Assembly (NCBI GenBank): GCA_905233425.1
Contig: CAJOEC010000021.1
Coordinates: 1 to 45,108, forward strand
Origin: an uncultured Prevotella sp.
GTDB taxonomy: Bacteria; Bacteroidota; Bacteroidia; Bacteroidales; Bacteroidaceae
Direction of reading: 5' to 3'
DNA: 45,108 bases
Shown here: in pieces, positions 7,327 through 14,685 of the stretch
Position numbering within the stretch: the first letter of the stretch is position 1
Layout of the letters: each line of letters starts with the position of its first letter
Program-made: the position numbers and the translations under genes
Notes under the pieces: model-generated
The model's database searches: none
The model's input: the letters and a program-made list of their open reading frames with translations, nothing else
Told to the model about the DNA's origin: nothing

Positions 7327-9071
7327 TGTCTTATGTATTTTTTGCGTTTGATTTTTCTTGCCAGTATCTTGTTGTGCGGGTCATCTTCTATGGCCTGCCG
7401 CCACAGTCTGATGGCCTCCTCGGTGTCTCCGTTCATGAAGTGTATGTCTCCGGCGTGCTCCGTGATGACGGCTCCTGCCGTGGAGTCGTTCTGCAAAGCC
7501 TGATCGATGTAGATCTTCGCCTCGGCATAGCGTTCCTGCATGAAGAGTATCCAGGCGTAGGTGTCGAGGTATGTGGAGTTCTTTGGCTCTGCCTTGATGG
7601 TCTTGTAACTCATCTGCTCGGCCTCATCGAGTCTTTCGCCCTTTACGCTGAGGAAGTAGGCGTAGTTGTTGAGGCAGCCGATGTTGTCGGGCTTCCACGC
7701 CAAGCACGAGTCGTATGCCTCGAAAGCCTCACGCTCGCGATTCTTCTGGAATAGCAGGTCGCCGAGGATGGAATAGAAGTCGGAGACGATGGCCGGCGAA
7801 CTGTCCTCATCGATGACGTTGATGCCGTTTTTGAATGTCTCGAGGGCGTTGTCGATGTCTTTCTGCTGATAGTAGGCAATGCCTTGGTAATAATAGAACG
7901 CCATCTCCTCGGGGTTGTACTGCCTTGCCATCTGGCAGAGGCTGATGATGCGCTCGTGGTCATCGTCTTCCCATGCCATCTGCACGAGGTGCATCCGTGC
8001 CGAAGCCCGGTCAGGGGCGAGTTCGAGCACTTTCTCGTAAGCCCTTGCGATGGTGTCGCGTGGCATTTTCTTCAGGTCCATGTATGCCGCCCGCAGCTCG
8101 GCAATGTCGGGGTCGACATCGGGCATCTGCACCATCCGCTCCAAGATGTTGAGCACCTTAGTACTGTCACCCCCGTAGTTCTGCTCGCTCTCGGCAATCA
8201 TCCCCCGCAACTGGAACATCTTGTCCTCTGTGCTGGCCTGGGGGTTGAGCAGTATCTGGTGGGTCAGCGAGTCGGCGGCGATGGAATCGCCCACGGAGTA
8301 GTAGTAGTTTCTCAGCGCCGACTGTGCCCGGGCGTTGTCGGGTTCCTCGCTGAGTATGCGGTTTAGCACGGCCAGTGCCTCGTCGCCTTTCTCGGCCACG
8401 ACGAGGGCGTTGGCGTAGACCACCTGGTAGCCCATGTCGTTAGGATGTTCCCTTGCCAGGGTTTCCACCTCGGCCAGGGCCTCGTCGTTGCGTCCCATCT
8501 GCACGTAGAGCGAGCTTTTTGCCAATGACAGGCGCTCGGAACGCCCGTCGATGTCCTCCATGCGCTGCAGTATGCCGATGGCCTTGTCGTAGTCCTCCTC
8601 CTGCATGTACAGGCGGTAGAGCATCTCGAGGAGTTCCTGACGGCTCTTGTCGGCGGCATACATTTTCTCCACCACCCCGATGGCTTCGGAATAGTTGTCC
8701 TGGTTGATGTATGCCTGTGCGAGGGTCTCCATGTAGGTCATGTTGTCGGGCTGCAGCTCGTAAGCACGGCGGTAGCACCATGTCGCGCTGTCGGTCTCGT
8801 TCATTTCGCTGAGGTACTGCGCCTGGAAATAATATGTCTCTGCGGCGTCGGGGTTCAGCTCACGGCAGCGGGTGAGGAGGTCGAAGGCAGCGTCGTGATT
8901 GCTTTTATGGCGCTGGAGCATGGCCTCGTGGAAGAGTATGTCGTACTCACGCTGCTTGGACTGCGGCACTGCCACAGTAAGCAGGACAGAGGTGCACGAC
9001 AAAAGCAGCACCAGCAGGAAGCGGGCGGCAGCATTGTCTAAGGCAGACACGGACGATGGTCTGTTTTTCAT
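7323..9071 (-). CDS. Tetratricopeptide repeat protein, exported
   Basis: 582 residues. An N-terminal hydrophobic segment (about 17-34, LLVLLLSCTSVLLTVAV) indicates export, perhaps as an uncleaved anchor or with cleavage before PQSK. The rest is a near-continuous solenoid of TPR units of about 34 residues with the usual small/aromatic pattern, such as AETYYFQAQYL, AYELQPDNMTY, LELAPDRASARM and CLAWKPDNIGCLNNYAYFL. TPR solenoids act as protein-binding scaffolds, here probably in the periplasm or at the outer membrane. It is followed by the DUF4292 gene with a 4-base overlap and lies 46 bases after dut, an order I associate with Bacteroidales genomes. The precise partner is unknown. Confidence 0.85.
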   Translation of the reverse strand: MKNRPSSVSALDNAAARFLLVLLLSCTSVLLTVAVPQSKQREYDILFHEAMLQRHKSNHDAAFDLLTRCRELNPDAAETYYFQAQYLSEMNETDSATWCYRRAYELQPDNMTYMETLAQAYINQDNYSEAIGVVEKMYAADKSRQELLEMLYRLYMQEEDYDKAIGILQRMEDIDGRSERLSLAKSSLYVQMGRNDEALAEVETLAREHPNDMGYQVVYANALVVAEKGDEALAVLNRILSEEPDNARAQSALRNYYYSVGDSIAADSLTHQILLNPQASTEDKMFQLRGMIAESEQNYGGDSTKVLNILERMVQMPDVDPDIAELRAAYMDLKKMPRDTIARAYEKVLELAPDRASARMHLVQMAWEDDDHERIISLCQMARQYNPEEMAFYYYQGIAYYQQKDIDNALETFKNGINVIDEDSSPAIVSDFYSILGDLLFQKNREREAFEAYDSCLAWKPDNIGCLNNYAYFLSVKGERLDEAEQMSYKTIKAEPKNSTYLDTYAWILFMQERYAEAKIYIDQALQNDSTAGAVITEHAGDIHFMNGDTEEAIRLWRQAIEDDPHNKILARKIKRKKYIRQ

Positions 9072-9117
9072 TTAGAACACATTATCTATTCAGTACGACG
9101 CTGGGAAGCGTCGGTTT

Positions 9118-9552
9118 CTATTTCACTCCTGTATGGCCATAGCCGCCTTCGCCGCGCTCGGTCTCGTCGAGGGTTTCCACCTCGATGAAATCGGCAGTTT
9201 CGTGCCGTGCGATGACCATTTGGGCTATTCGCTCGCCGTCGTTGACGGTGAAGGGAAGGCCGGAAAGGTTTATGAGAATAACGCCGATTTCACCGCGGTA
9301 GTCGGCATCGATGGTGCCGGGGGCATTGAGCACGGTGACACCGTGTTTCAGCGCCAATCCGCTACGCGGCCGCACCTGTGCCTCGTAACCCTGCGGCAGG
9401 GCAATGTGCAGCCCAGTGGGCACCAGTTTCCGCTCCAATGGCTTGAGCACTATCGGAGCGTCGATGTTTGCCCTGAGATCCATGCCCGCGCTCTGTTCGG
9501 TGGCGTATGCGGGCAACGGCTGGTGGCCTCGGTTAACAACTTTTACTTTCAT
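9118..9552 (-). CDS. dut: Deoxyuridine 5'-triphosphate nucleotidohydrolase
   Basis: 144 residues, the normal length of trimeric dUTPase, which hydrolyses dUTP to dUMP and pyrophosphate. Conserved motifs in order: AGMDLRA (22-28), [11 protein letters not shown] (61-71), [15 protein letters not shown] (76-90), and the C-terminal P-loop-like [10 protein letters not shown] (133-142) that closes over the substrate. The frame stays open upstream to about 9876, but that part is antisense to the CYTH gene and includes a tandem-repeat tract. The start at 9552 (MKVKVV) is right because it gives the standard N-terminus. The GACTTATAGG-type tract lies just 5' of it. Confidence 0.96.
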   Translation of the reverse strand: MKVKVVNRGHQPLPAYATEQSAGMDLRANIDAPIVLKPLERKLVPTGLHIALPQGYEAQVRPRSGLALKHGVTVLNAPGTIDADYRGEIGVILINLSGLPFTVNDGERIAQMVIARHETADFIEVETLDETERGEGGYGHTGVK

Positions 9553-9558
9553 TTTTTG

Positions 9559-9640
9559 AGAGTTATGGGTCTTATGAGACTTATAAGACTTATAGGTCTT
9601 ATAGGACTTATAGGACTTATGGGTCATATAGGGCTTATAG
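9559..9640 (-). repeat. Tandem GACTTATAGG-type tract 5' of dut
   Basis: About eight degenerate units of 9-11 bases (plus strand GACTTATAGG, GTCTTATAG, GTCATATAG). It begins 7 bases upstream of the dut start codon and reaches back into the last codons and stop (9624) of the upstream CYTH gene. In the mRNA sense it reads CCTATAAGTC repeats, poor in G. Related tracts lie at 18821 and 22851. Confidence 0.85.
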
Positions 9641-10121
9641 GCTCTTGCCAGGATTTGAAGGGCTTCTTGCACAGGCTGGCATTGGTGTAGCGGCGGTCGC
9701 CGGTGACCTCCTCGCCCACGAAGGGTGGTTTCTCGTAGGGTTCGTCGGGCGAGCCAAGTTCCACCTCGGCAACCACCAGCCCCTCGTTGTCGCCATAGAA
9801 CTCGTCCACCTCGAAGGTGTGTCCGTCGGCGGTGGCAACCAGGTAGCGCGTCTTGTCGATGGCTCCCGGCTGGCACAAGTGGAAGAGCTGTGCGGCCTCC
9901 TCGGCCGTAATCTCCTTCTCGAACTCATAGCGGCTGAGTCCGCCGTCGAGCGAGGGTCCCTTTATGGTGAGAAACCCCTGCTCGTCACGCAGACGCACAC
10001 GGACGGTATGCCCGTGGCCGCTACAGATGTAGCCCTGCCTTATTCGGTAGCTCTTGTGCGCAAGCCGCTTGTAGCTGTCGTCGCGCACCAGGAACTTCCG
10101 TTCAATCTCCATGCCACTCAT
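9624..10121 (-). CDS. CYTH domain protein (triphosphate tunnel metalloenzyme)
   Basis: 165 residues. The signature ExExK is present (E5, E7, K9 in MEIERKFLV), followed by basic and acidic tunnel strands, such as [31 protein letters not shown] and VAEVEL. Such proteins bind triphosphates in a beta barrel; bacterial members include inorganic triphosphatases and thiamine-triphosphatase-like enzymes. The substrate here is unknown. The start may be Met1 (10121) or Met4 (10112), which gives the usual MEIERKF beginning. The last residues (EPISPI) and the stop codon are encoded by the tandem TTATAGG tract, so the repeat has reshaped the C-terminus. Confidence 0.88.
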   Translation of the reverse strand: MSGMEIERKFLVRDDSYKRLAHKSYRIRQGYICSGHGHTVRVRLRDEQGFLTIKGPSLDGGLSRYEFEKEITAEEAAQLFHLCQPGAIDKTRYLVATADGHTFEVDEFYGDNEGLVVAEVELGSPDEPYEKPPFVGEEVTGDRRYTNASLCKKPFKSWQEPISPI

Positions 10122-10134
10122 GACAGTTCTTTTT

Positions 10135-10244
10135 GTAGGGACGCGATGTATCGCTTGTAGGGACGCGATGTATCGCGTCAGTTAATTGTGCGTAGGGACG
10201 CGATGATTGCGTCAGTTCACGGACGCGATACATCGCGTCCCTAC
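10135..10244. repeat. Cluster of GGGACGCGAT palindromic units
   Basis: Four related units fill the gap between the CYTH gene and the small membrane protein gene. GTAGGGACGCGATGTATCGC begins at 10135 and again at 10157 (22 bases apart). A degraded copy begins at 10192, and GGACGCGATACATCGCGTCC (10221-10240) is an inverted copy with a 9-bp stem. Related palindromes are found at 31146, 32814 and 41362. Confidence 0.85.
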
Positions 10245-10248
10245 ATGA

Positions 10249-10404
10249 TTATCCGTACATGTAGATTGACATGAGGCAGAAGGCGGCTGCCACGACGATG
10301 AGCACGCCGAAAATCCAGTTCACCACCTTGCGGCCTTCCTGTTCCTGCTTTTTCTCGTAAGCCACTTGCTTTGCATTCAGATGCTTTTTCTCTTTCTTTG
10401 CCAT
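10249..10404 (-). CDS. Small single-pass membrane protein, 51 residues
   Basis: A short gene reading MAKKEKKHLNAKQVAYEKKQ at its start, followed by EQEGRKVVNW and a single hydrophobic helix (about residues 30-48, IFGVLIVVAAAFCLMSIYM), ending YG. The basic, charged first 27 residues and the one C-terminal helix predict a tail-anchored or N-in inner-membrane peptide. Start codon ATG at 10404, stop TAA at 10249. An AATTAG-type tract lies just upstream. Function unknown. I know similar short Lys-rich membrane proteins in Bacteroidales but cannot name a family. Coding is supported by the clean charge/hydrophobic layout and its position between repeats. Confidence 0.65.
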   Translation of the reverse strand: MAKKEKKHLNAKQVAYEKKQEQEGRKVVNWIFGVLIVVAAAFCLMSIYMYG

Positions 10405-10415
10405 AGTTGTTCGAT

Positions 10416-10456
10416 TAATTAGGAATTAGGAATTAGTAATTAGTAATTATGATTAC
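10416..10456. repeat. AATTAGTAATTAG tract, left flank of the four-helix-bundle gene
   Basis: Tandem AATTAG/TAATTAG units end in AGTAATTATGATTAC (10442-10456), the exact reverse complement of 10839-10853 on the other side of the gene. It also lies directly 5' of the small membrane protein gene. Confidence 0.8.
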
Positions 10457-10461
10457 ATTTA

Positions 10462-10830
10462 TTACCCATTCAATTTCCCTTTTACTGTTTTTGTTATACT
10501 TGTTAATAATTTGATAATCTCTATACAATCATTATATATTGACGTGTATTCCTCTTCGGTAAAGACACCTGCAGAATTTAATCTTTCTAACCAGTAGCGT
10601 GTTTCGTTAGCCTCCTTTAGAGCAATTGCCAGTTTTGCCAAGAAATCAGCACTGCTTTGCGCATATTGGCTTTCTGCCGTGTTTGCTCCAATGCTGGTGC
10701 CACTTCTGTAGACTTGCCTTAATGCATCGTATTCTCCTGAATGCTTCGCTTTCAGATAATTGCACATCTTAACAATCCTGTCAGCAAAACTCTCCGTTTT
10801 CTTAACGATGACATTCTCTGGCCTTTTCAT
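10462..10830 (-). CDS. Four-helix-bundle protein (23S rRNA intervening-sequence protein family)
   Basis: 122 residues, all helical. Family-typical features: a SFADRIVKMCNYLKAK helix, RSGTSIGANTAES near residues 42-54, DFLAKLAIALKEANETRYWLERL (63-85), and a C-terminal EEYTSIYNDCIEIIKLLTSI helix. Members occur inside 23S rRNA intervening sequences and as free-standing chromosomal genes, forming pentameric four-helix bundles; the biochemical role is unsettled. Here the gene is AT-richer than its neighbours and is framed by perfect 15-base inverted repeats within AATTAG-type tracts. This suggests a transposed cassette inserted between prfB and the small membrane gene. No rRNA sequence is present. 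Confidence 0.88.
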   Translation of the reverse strand: MKRPENVIVKKTESFADRIVKMCNYLKAKHSGEYDALRQVYRSGTSIGANTAESQYAQSSADFLAKLAIALKEANETRYWLERLNSAGVFTEEEYTSIYNDCIEIIKLLTSITKTVKGKLNG

Positions 10831-10838
10831 CGCAAAGT

Positions 10839-10878
10839 GTAATCATAATTACTCATTATTAATTACTAATTACTCATT
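10839..10878. repeat. Right flank of the four-helix-bundle cassette
   Basis: GTAATCATAATTACT at 10839-10853 mirrors 10442-10456 exactly, followed by ATTAATTACTAATTACTCATT units. The final units encode the last residues and the stop codon of prfB (10870-10872). Confidence 0.8.
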
Positions 10879-11988
10879 AGAAGAAGGGAACTCCATTAGA
10901 TATGCCTTGATGAAGCCGTCGAGCTTTCCGTTCATGACCGACTCCACGTCGCGGGTCTCGTAGTTTGTGCGGTGGTCCTTCACTCGCTTGTCGTCGAAGA
11001 CGTAGCTGCGTATCTGGCTCCCCCACTCTATTTTCTTCTTTCCAGCCTCGATTTTCGCCTGCTCCTCCATGCGCTTCTTCAGTGCACGGTCGTAGAGCTG
11101 GCTCTTGAGCAGCTTCATGGCCCGCTCCTTGTTCTTCGGCTGGTCGCGTGTCTCGGTGTTCTCTATGAGGATCTCCTCCTCCTCGCCCGTGTCGGGGTCG
11201 GTGTACCAGTAGCGCAAGCGCACACCCGACTCCACCTTGTTCACGTTTTGGCCTCCTGCGCCGCTGCTGCGGAAGGTGTCCCACGAGAGCTTTGCCGGGT
11301 CGACATACACCTCGATGGTGTCGTCGACGAGGGGCGAGACGAATACCGACGCAAACGATGTCATTCGCTTCCCCTGGGCGTTGAACGGGCTGACGCGAAC
11401 CAGACGGTGCACCCCGTTCTCGCTCTTCAGGAACCCGTAGGCGTATTCGCCGCCCTCTATCTGCATGGTGACACTCTTGATGCCGGCATCGTCGCCTTCG
11501 AGGAGGCTGCTTATCGACACCTTGTGGCCGTGGGCCTCAGCCCAGCGCATATACATACGCATGAGCATCTGCGCCCAGTCCTGGCTCTCGGTGCCTCCGG
11601 CACCGCTGTTGATCTTCAGCACGCAGTCCATGGGGTCTTCCTTCTGGCGCAGCATGTTCATCAGCTCCAGCTCCTCAATGGCCTGCAGGGCCTTGCGGTA
11701 GTCGTCGTCGACCTCCTGCTCGGTCACCATCTCCTCCTTGTAGAAATCGAAGGCTAACTGCAGCTCGTCGGCTTTCTGGCGCACGTCCTTGTATCCGTCG
11801 AGCCAGCGCTTTATGCCTTTCACCTTCTTCATCTGCTCCTCGGCGCGCTTGGGATCTTCCCAGAAGTCGGGGGCCTGCGTGCGCAGTTCCTCCTCCTCGT
11901 ATTCCACCTGCCGCTCGTCGATTTTCAGGTAGTGGCGCAGCTTGTCGGCACGGTCCTGTATGTCCTTCAGTTGGTCTTGTGTAATCAT
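10870..11988 (-). CDS. prfB: Peptide chain release factor 2
   Basis: 372 residues, full length. The GGQ peptidyl-tRNA hydrolysis motif is seen in RSSGAGGQNVNKVES, and the RF2 stop-codon recognition tripeptide SPF in LVRVSPFNAQGKR. RF2 terminates translation at UGA and UAA. The gene is a single open frame; the usual programmed +1 frameshift site is absent, because the codons after LRHYL read through as KIDE with no TGA. The -7 promoter element ends only 7 bases before the ATG, so the mRNA may be leaderless. The C-terminus ends in SSNE, whose final codons and stop are part of the AATTAC-type repeat of the neighbouring cassette. Family end-point is normally near AYL, so the tail is extended by a few residues. 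Confidence 0.96.
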   Translation of the reverse strand: MITQDQLKDIQDRADKLRHYLKIDERQVEYEEEELRTQAPDFWEDPKRAEEQMKKVKGIKRWLDGYKDVRQKADELQLAFDFYKEEMVTEQEVDDDYRKALQAIEELELMNMLRQKEDPMDCVLKINSGAGGTESQDWAQMLMRMYMRWAEAHGHKVSISSLLEGDDAGIKSVTMQIEGGEYAYGFLKSENGVHRLVRVSPFNAQGKRMTSFASVFVSPLVDDTIEVYVDPAKLSWDTFRSSGAGGQNVNKVESGVRLRYWYTDPDTGEEEEILIENTETRDQPKNKERAMKLLKSQLYDRALKKRMEEQAKIEAGKKKIEWGSQIRSYVFDDKRVKDHRTNYETRDVESVMNGKLDGFIKAYLMEFPSSNE

Positions 11989-11995
11989 TTCGCTG

Positions 11996-12003
11996 CAAAA
12001 TTA
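11996..12003 (-). promoter_or_regulatory. prfB -7 element, very close to the start codon
   Basis: CAAAATTA on the plus strand, i.e. TAATTTTG on the gene strand, matches TAnnTTTG. Only CAGCGAA separates it from the ATG, so transcription should begin at or within a few bases of the start codon. I see no good TTTG at the -33 position. Confidence 0.55.
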
Positions 12004-12041
12004 ATCATTATGTGCGAAATCCCCTAACATTTTATAATTTA

Positions 12042-13142
12042 TTAAACGTTGAAGCGGAAGTGCATGATGTCGCCGTCCTGCACTACGTAGTCCTTTCCCT
12101 CTACGCCCATCTTCCCGGCCTCCTTGACGGCAGCCTCGGAACCGTACTTGATATAGTCGTCGTACTTGATGACCTCGGCGCGAATAAAGCCCTTCTCGAA
12201 GTCGGTGTGGATTACTCCGGCACACTGAGGTGCCTTCCAGCCCTTCTTGTAGGTCCAGGCCTTCACCTCCATCTCGCCTGCTGTGATGAACGTCTCGAGG
12301 TTGAGCAGCGAGTAGGCTTTCTTGATGAGGCGGTTCACGCCACTCTCCTCCAGTCCAAGCTCCTCGAGGAACATCTGCTTGTCCTCGTAAGTCTCCAGCT
12401 CGGCTATGTCCTCCTCAGTCTTCGCGGCGATGACCATCATCTCTGCGCCCTCTTCGCGGGCCAGCTCCTCGACCTTGGCGGTCATGGCGTTACCGCTCTT
12501 GGCGTCGGCCTCGCCCACGTTGCAGACATAGAGCACGGGCTTTGCCGTGAGCAGGAAGAGATTGCGGGCGCAGTCCTGCTCGTCTTTTGTGTCAAACTCC
12601 ACCACGCGGGCGTTCTTGCCCTGGTCGAGCACCTCCTTGTAGGCCTTCAGCACTCCTAACTCCACCTTGGCGTCCTTGTTGCCGGCGGCAGCGGCTTTCT
12701 CCGTGCGGGCGAGACGGCCCTCGATGGTCTCCAGGTCCTTCAGCTGCAGCTCGGTGTCGATGATTTCCTTGTCGCGTATGGGGTCGATGGTTCCGTCGAC
12801 GTGGGTGATATTGTCGTCCTCGAAGCAGCGGAGCACGTGTATTATGGCGTCGGTTTCACGGATGTTGCCGAGGAACTTGTTGCCCAAGCCCTCGCCTTTC
12901 GACGCGCCCTTCACCAGTCCGGCGATGTCTACTATCTCGCAAGTGGCGGGAACAATACGCCCCGGGTGAACCAGCTCGGCCAGCTTGCCAAGGCGCTCGT
13001 CGGGCACGGTGATGACGCCCACATTGGGTTCTATCGTACAAAAAGGAAAGTTCGCTGCCTGTGCCTTCGCGCTCGACAGACAGTTAAAGAGTGTGCTCTT
13101 GCCCACATTGGGCAGGCCCACAATACCACATTTCAATGCCAT
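12042..13142 (-). CDS. ychF: Redox-regulated/ribosome-binding ATPase YchF (Obg family)
   Basis: 366 residues. Walker A is GLPNVGKST near residues 8-16. NFPFCTIEPNVGVI (about 32-45) is the Obg-type switch region, and DIAGLVKGASKGEGLGNKFL carries the G3 motif. The C-terminal TGS domain ends in the conserved GKDYVVQDGDIMHFRFNV. YchF binds and hydrolyses ATP rather than GTP and associates with ribosomes. The frame is open 19 codons further upstream, but the start at 13142 (MALKCGIVGL) fits the family, and the promoter overlaps the longer version. Confidence 0.96.
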   Translation of the reverse strand: MALKCGIVGLPNVGKSTLFNCLSSAKAQAANFPFCTIEPNVGVITVPDERLGKLAELVHPGRIVPATCEIVDIAGLVKGASKGEGLGNKFLGNIRETDAIIHVLRCFEDDNITHVDGTIDPIRDKEIIDTELQLKDLETIEGRLARTEKAAAAGNKDAKVELGVLKAYKEVLDQGKNARVVEFDTKDEQDCARNLFLLTAKPVLYVCNVGEADAKSGNAMTAKVEELAREEGAEMMVIAAKTEEDIAELETYEDKQMFLEELGLEESGVNRLIKKAYSLLNLETFITAGEMEVKAWTYKKGWKAPQCAGVIHTDFEKGFIRAEVIKYDDYIKYGSEAAVKEAGKMGVEGKDYVVQDGDIMHFRFNV

Positions 13143-13169
13143 TTTATTCTCTGTTTTGCTTTTTGGGCG

Positions 13170-13200
13170 CAAAGTTACGAAGAATCGCTGACATGGCAAA
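13170..13200 (-). promoter_or_regulatory. ychF promoter
   Basis: On the gene strand TTTG (13200-13197), 19-nt spacer, TAACTTTG (13177-13170), giving a leader of about 20-25 nt. The 18 bases 13183-13200 are identical to 14579-14596 in the promoter of the Rpn-like gene. Confidence 0.8.
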
Positions 13201-13338
13201 GCGATTTTGGGAAGATTAACGCAGTTCAGCCCATAAATAAAGGCAATTAGAGGAAAAACGAGGTAGTTCAGGAATCGTGGTTACGTAAATTTGGGGGGAA
13301 TGAAGCTTCCACAGAGTGTAGGGGGAGGTGAAAATCGG

Positions 13339-13418
13339 TTCACAGCGGCCGCTGTGAATGATTTTGGCGACCGCTATGGATATTCACAGCGGCCGCCGTG
13401 AATGTTTTTTGCGGCCGC
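13339..13418. repeat. 22-bp-period palindromic array (array ii)
   Basis: GCGGCCGC or its variant GCGACCGC begins at 13345, 13367, 13389 and 13411, exactly 22 bases apart. Units 1 and 3 are embedded in longer palindromes (TTCACAGCGGCCGCTGTGAA at 13339-13358, and a near-copy at 13382-13403). The array occupies the 326-base gene-free stretch between the Rpn-like gene's stop and the ychF promoter. The remainder of that stretch (13201-13338 and 13419-13525) shows nothing I can identify. Confidence 0.88.
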
Positions 13419-13525
13419 TGAGAAACGCAGAGGTTCGGCCATGCTCCCACGGAGAACGTCTCCCTCTCCCTGTTTCCCCAGACTTTTTTCCTGATTACCC
13501 GTATTGGCGCGAAAGTGGCAGCAAG

Positions 13526-14521
13526 TCAGTCCTCTGCCATACGTTCGACCACTTCCCGGCTGATGTTGAGCCTCTCTGCGATGAGGTCGGCGGGAACCGA
13601 TGCCTGAATGAGCAGACGGATGGTCTGCCTCAGCTGCTCGTCTTTCGTCTGCAGCTGGCTGTCCATCTCCTGCAGCTGCTTCTCATTCTCCGCAAGCTGT
13701 TTCTTATTCTCCGCAAGCTGCTTTCTTTGCTTGAGAAGCTCCACGCCGCGCTCGTCGTAGTCGCGGAACAGCAGTTCCTCCATCTCCATGCGCTCGCGCA
13801 TCTCCTTCGAGGCCCCGGCGGTGAGAAGGCGGTGGAAGATGAGGCGCTGATCCTCGTCGCCGCTGTAGTCAGCCTCGTCGATGTTGAGCAGATAGCCTTG
13901 CGCGGTGTCCTTGCGCGTCTGGTCAAAGATGTTGAGTATGCGCTCCAAGTGGTTGCGCAGCCGGCCGTGGAGCAGCGGAATCTGCACGATGATGCTGCTG
14001 TGCGTCAGGCTGTCGACAAAGGGGTCGGGCAGGCCCTGCGTCACAGTCTCGCCGTCGTAGTTCTCAGCACGGGGGGTGACATATAGCACCGGCTCCTCAA
14101 TGTTGCCCACGCGGTGCCCCAGCAGATAGATGGCAATCATGGGCAGGGCGTGCTTGCGATTGTCCTGTTGGAGGGGATTTGCAGTCCCCGGTTCGGTGTC
14201 GGGCACCATGTTCTCCTCGGCGCGGTACTGCGTGCCTATGTACTGGCGGAAGCGCAGCAGGTCGCTGGGCAGGTCGGTCTTCTGCAACTCTATGAGCACA
14301 TGCTCCTCGCGGCCTTTAGAGTCTATGGTCACCGCCCTGTAGTCCAGACGGAACACCGAAACGGGGTCGCGCTCCACGTTGATAAGTTCGTTGCGCCGCG
14401 TGGACACTTGCACAACCTGCTTGCGCAGCAGGGCGGAGAGCAGGATTTTCACTACACGCTCATCCTCCATGAGGTACTTGAACGCCAGGTCGTAGATGGG
14501 GTTGGCAATCGTCGTGGTCAT
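13526..14521 (-). CDS. Rpn-like PD-(D/E)XK nuclease (PDDEXK_2, putative transposase family)
   Basis: 331 residues. The N-terminus (NPIYDLAFKYLMEDERVVKILLSALL) is typical of PDDEXK_2/Rpn proteins. The catalytic core is D60 (FRLDYRA) followed by E78-L-Q80 (VLIELQK), the ExQ variant of ExK. The C-terminal third is a coiled coil with heptad repeats (KQLAENKKQLAENEKQLQ, about 245-290). The terminal VPADLIAERLNISREVVERM (307-326) is a short helix-turn-helix-like motif seen in many such proteins. These nucleases are encoded in high copy in Bacteroidales. E. coli Rpn proteins promote RecA-independent recombination; the role here is inferred only. The gene has its own promoter and no terminal inverted repeats that I could see. 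Confidence 0.85.
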   Translation of the reverse strand: MTTTIANPIYDLAFKYLMEDERVVKILLSALLRKQVVQVSTRRNELINVERDPVSVFRLDYRAVTIDSKGREEHVLIELQKTDLPSDLLRFRQYIGTQYRAEENMVPDTEPGTANPLQQDNRKHALPMIAIYLLGHRVGNIEEPVLYVTPRAENYDGETVTQGLPDPFVDSLTHSSIIVQIPLLHGRLRNHLERILNIFDQTRKDTAQGYLLNIDEADYSGDEDQRLIFHRLLTAGASKEMRERMEMEELLFRDYDERGVELLKQRKQLAENKKQLAENEKQLQEMDSQLQTKDEQLRQTIRLLIQASVPADLIAERLNISREVVERMAED

Positions 14522-14522
14522 A

Positions 14523-14552
14523 ATGATTTACTATTTACGGATTTACGTTTTT
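14523..14552 (-). repeat. TTTAC tandem tract 5' of the Rpn-like gene
   Basis: Plus strand ATTTACTATTTACGGATTTACG, which in the mRNA reads CGTAAATCCGTAAATAGTAAAT. It ends a few bases before the ATG. Similar AAATCGTAAAT tracts precede rpsJ (955-978) and ffh (43706-43745). Confidence 0.65.
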
Positions 14553-14565
14553 CAATTTCGTGGGG

Positions 14566-14596
14566 CAAAATTACAAATAATCGCTGACATGGCAAA
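14566..14596 (-). promoter_or_regulatory. Promoter of the Rpn-like gene
   Basis: On the gene strand TTTG (14596-14593), 19-nt spacer, TAATTTTG (14573-14566). The spacer and -33 sequence are identical to those of ychF over 18 bases. It is back to back with the Fur-family gene promoter. Confidence 0.8.
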
Positions 14597-14624
14597 ACTA
14601 TTTTTGGAAAAAACGGTCAAAAGT

Positions 14625-14655
14625 TTTGCGTTTACGAATAATCTGTGTAATTTTG
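14625..14655 (+). promoter_or_regulatory. Promoter of the Fur-family gene
   Basis: TTTG (14625-14628), 19-nt spacer, TAATTTTG (14648-14655). Transcription starting near 14660 rules out the longer open frame beginning at 14626 and fixes the start at 14686. Confidence 0.8.
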
Positions 14656-14685
14656 CAGTCCCTACTACAACTGTTAGAAGAAGCC

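Noticed and set aside
9553..9876. N-terminal extension of dut (108 extra residues)
   Set aside because: The extension is antisense to the CYTH gene and reads through the tandem repeat; the short version has the family N-terminus.
10870..11988. Programmed frameshift in prfB
   Set aside because: The gene is a single frame from a normal start, and no in-frame TGA is present at the usual site.
13143..13199. 19-residue N-terminal extension of YchF
   Set aside because: The promoter overlaps it and MALKCGIVGLPNVG is the standard start.
13526..14521. Rpn-like gene as part of an intact insertion sequence
   Set aside because: I found no terminal inverted repeats or target duplication around it, and it has a conventional promoter.
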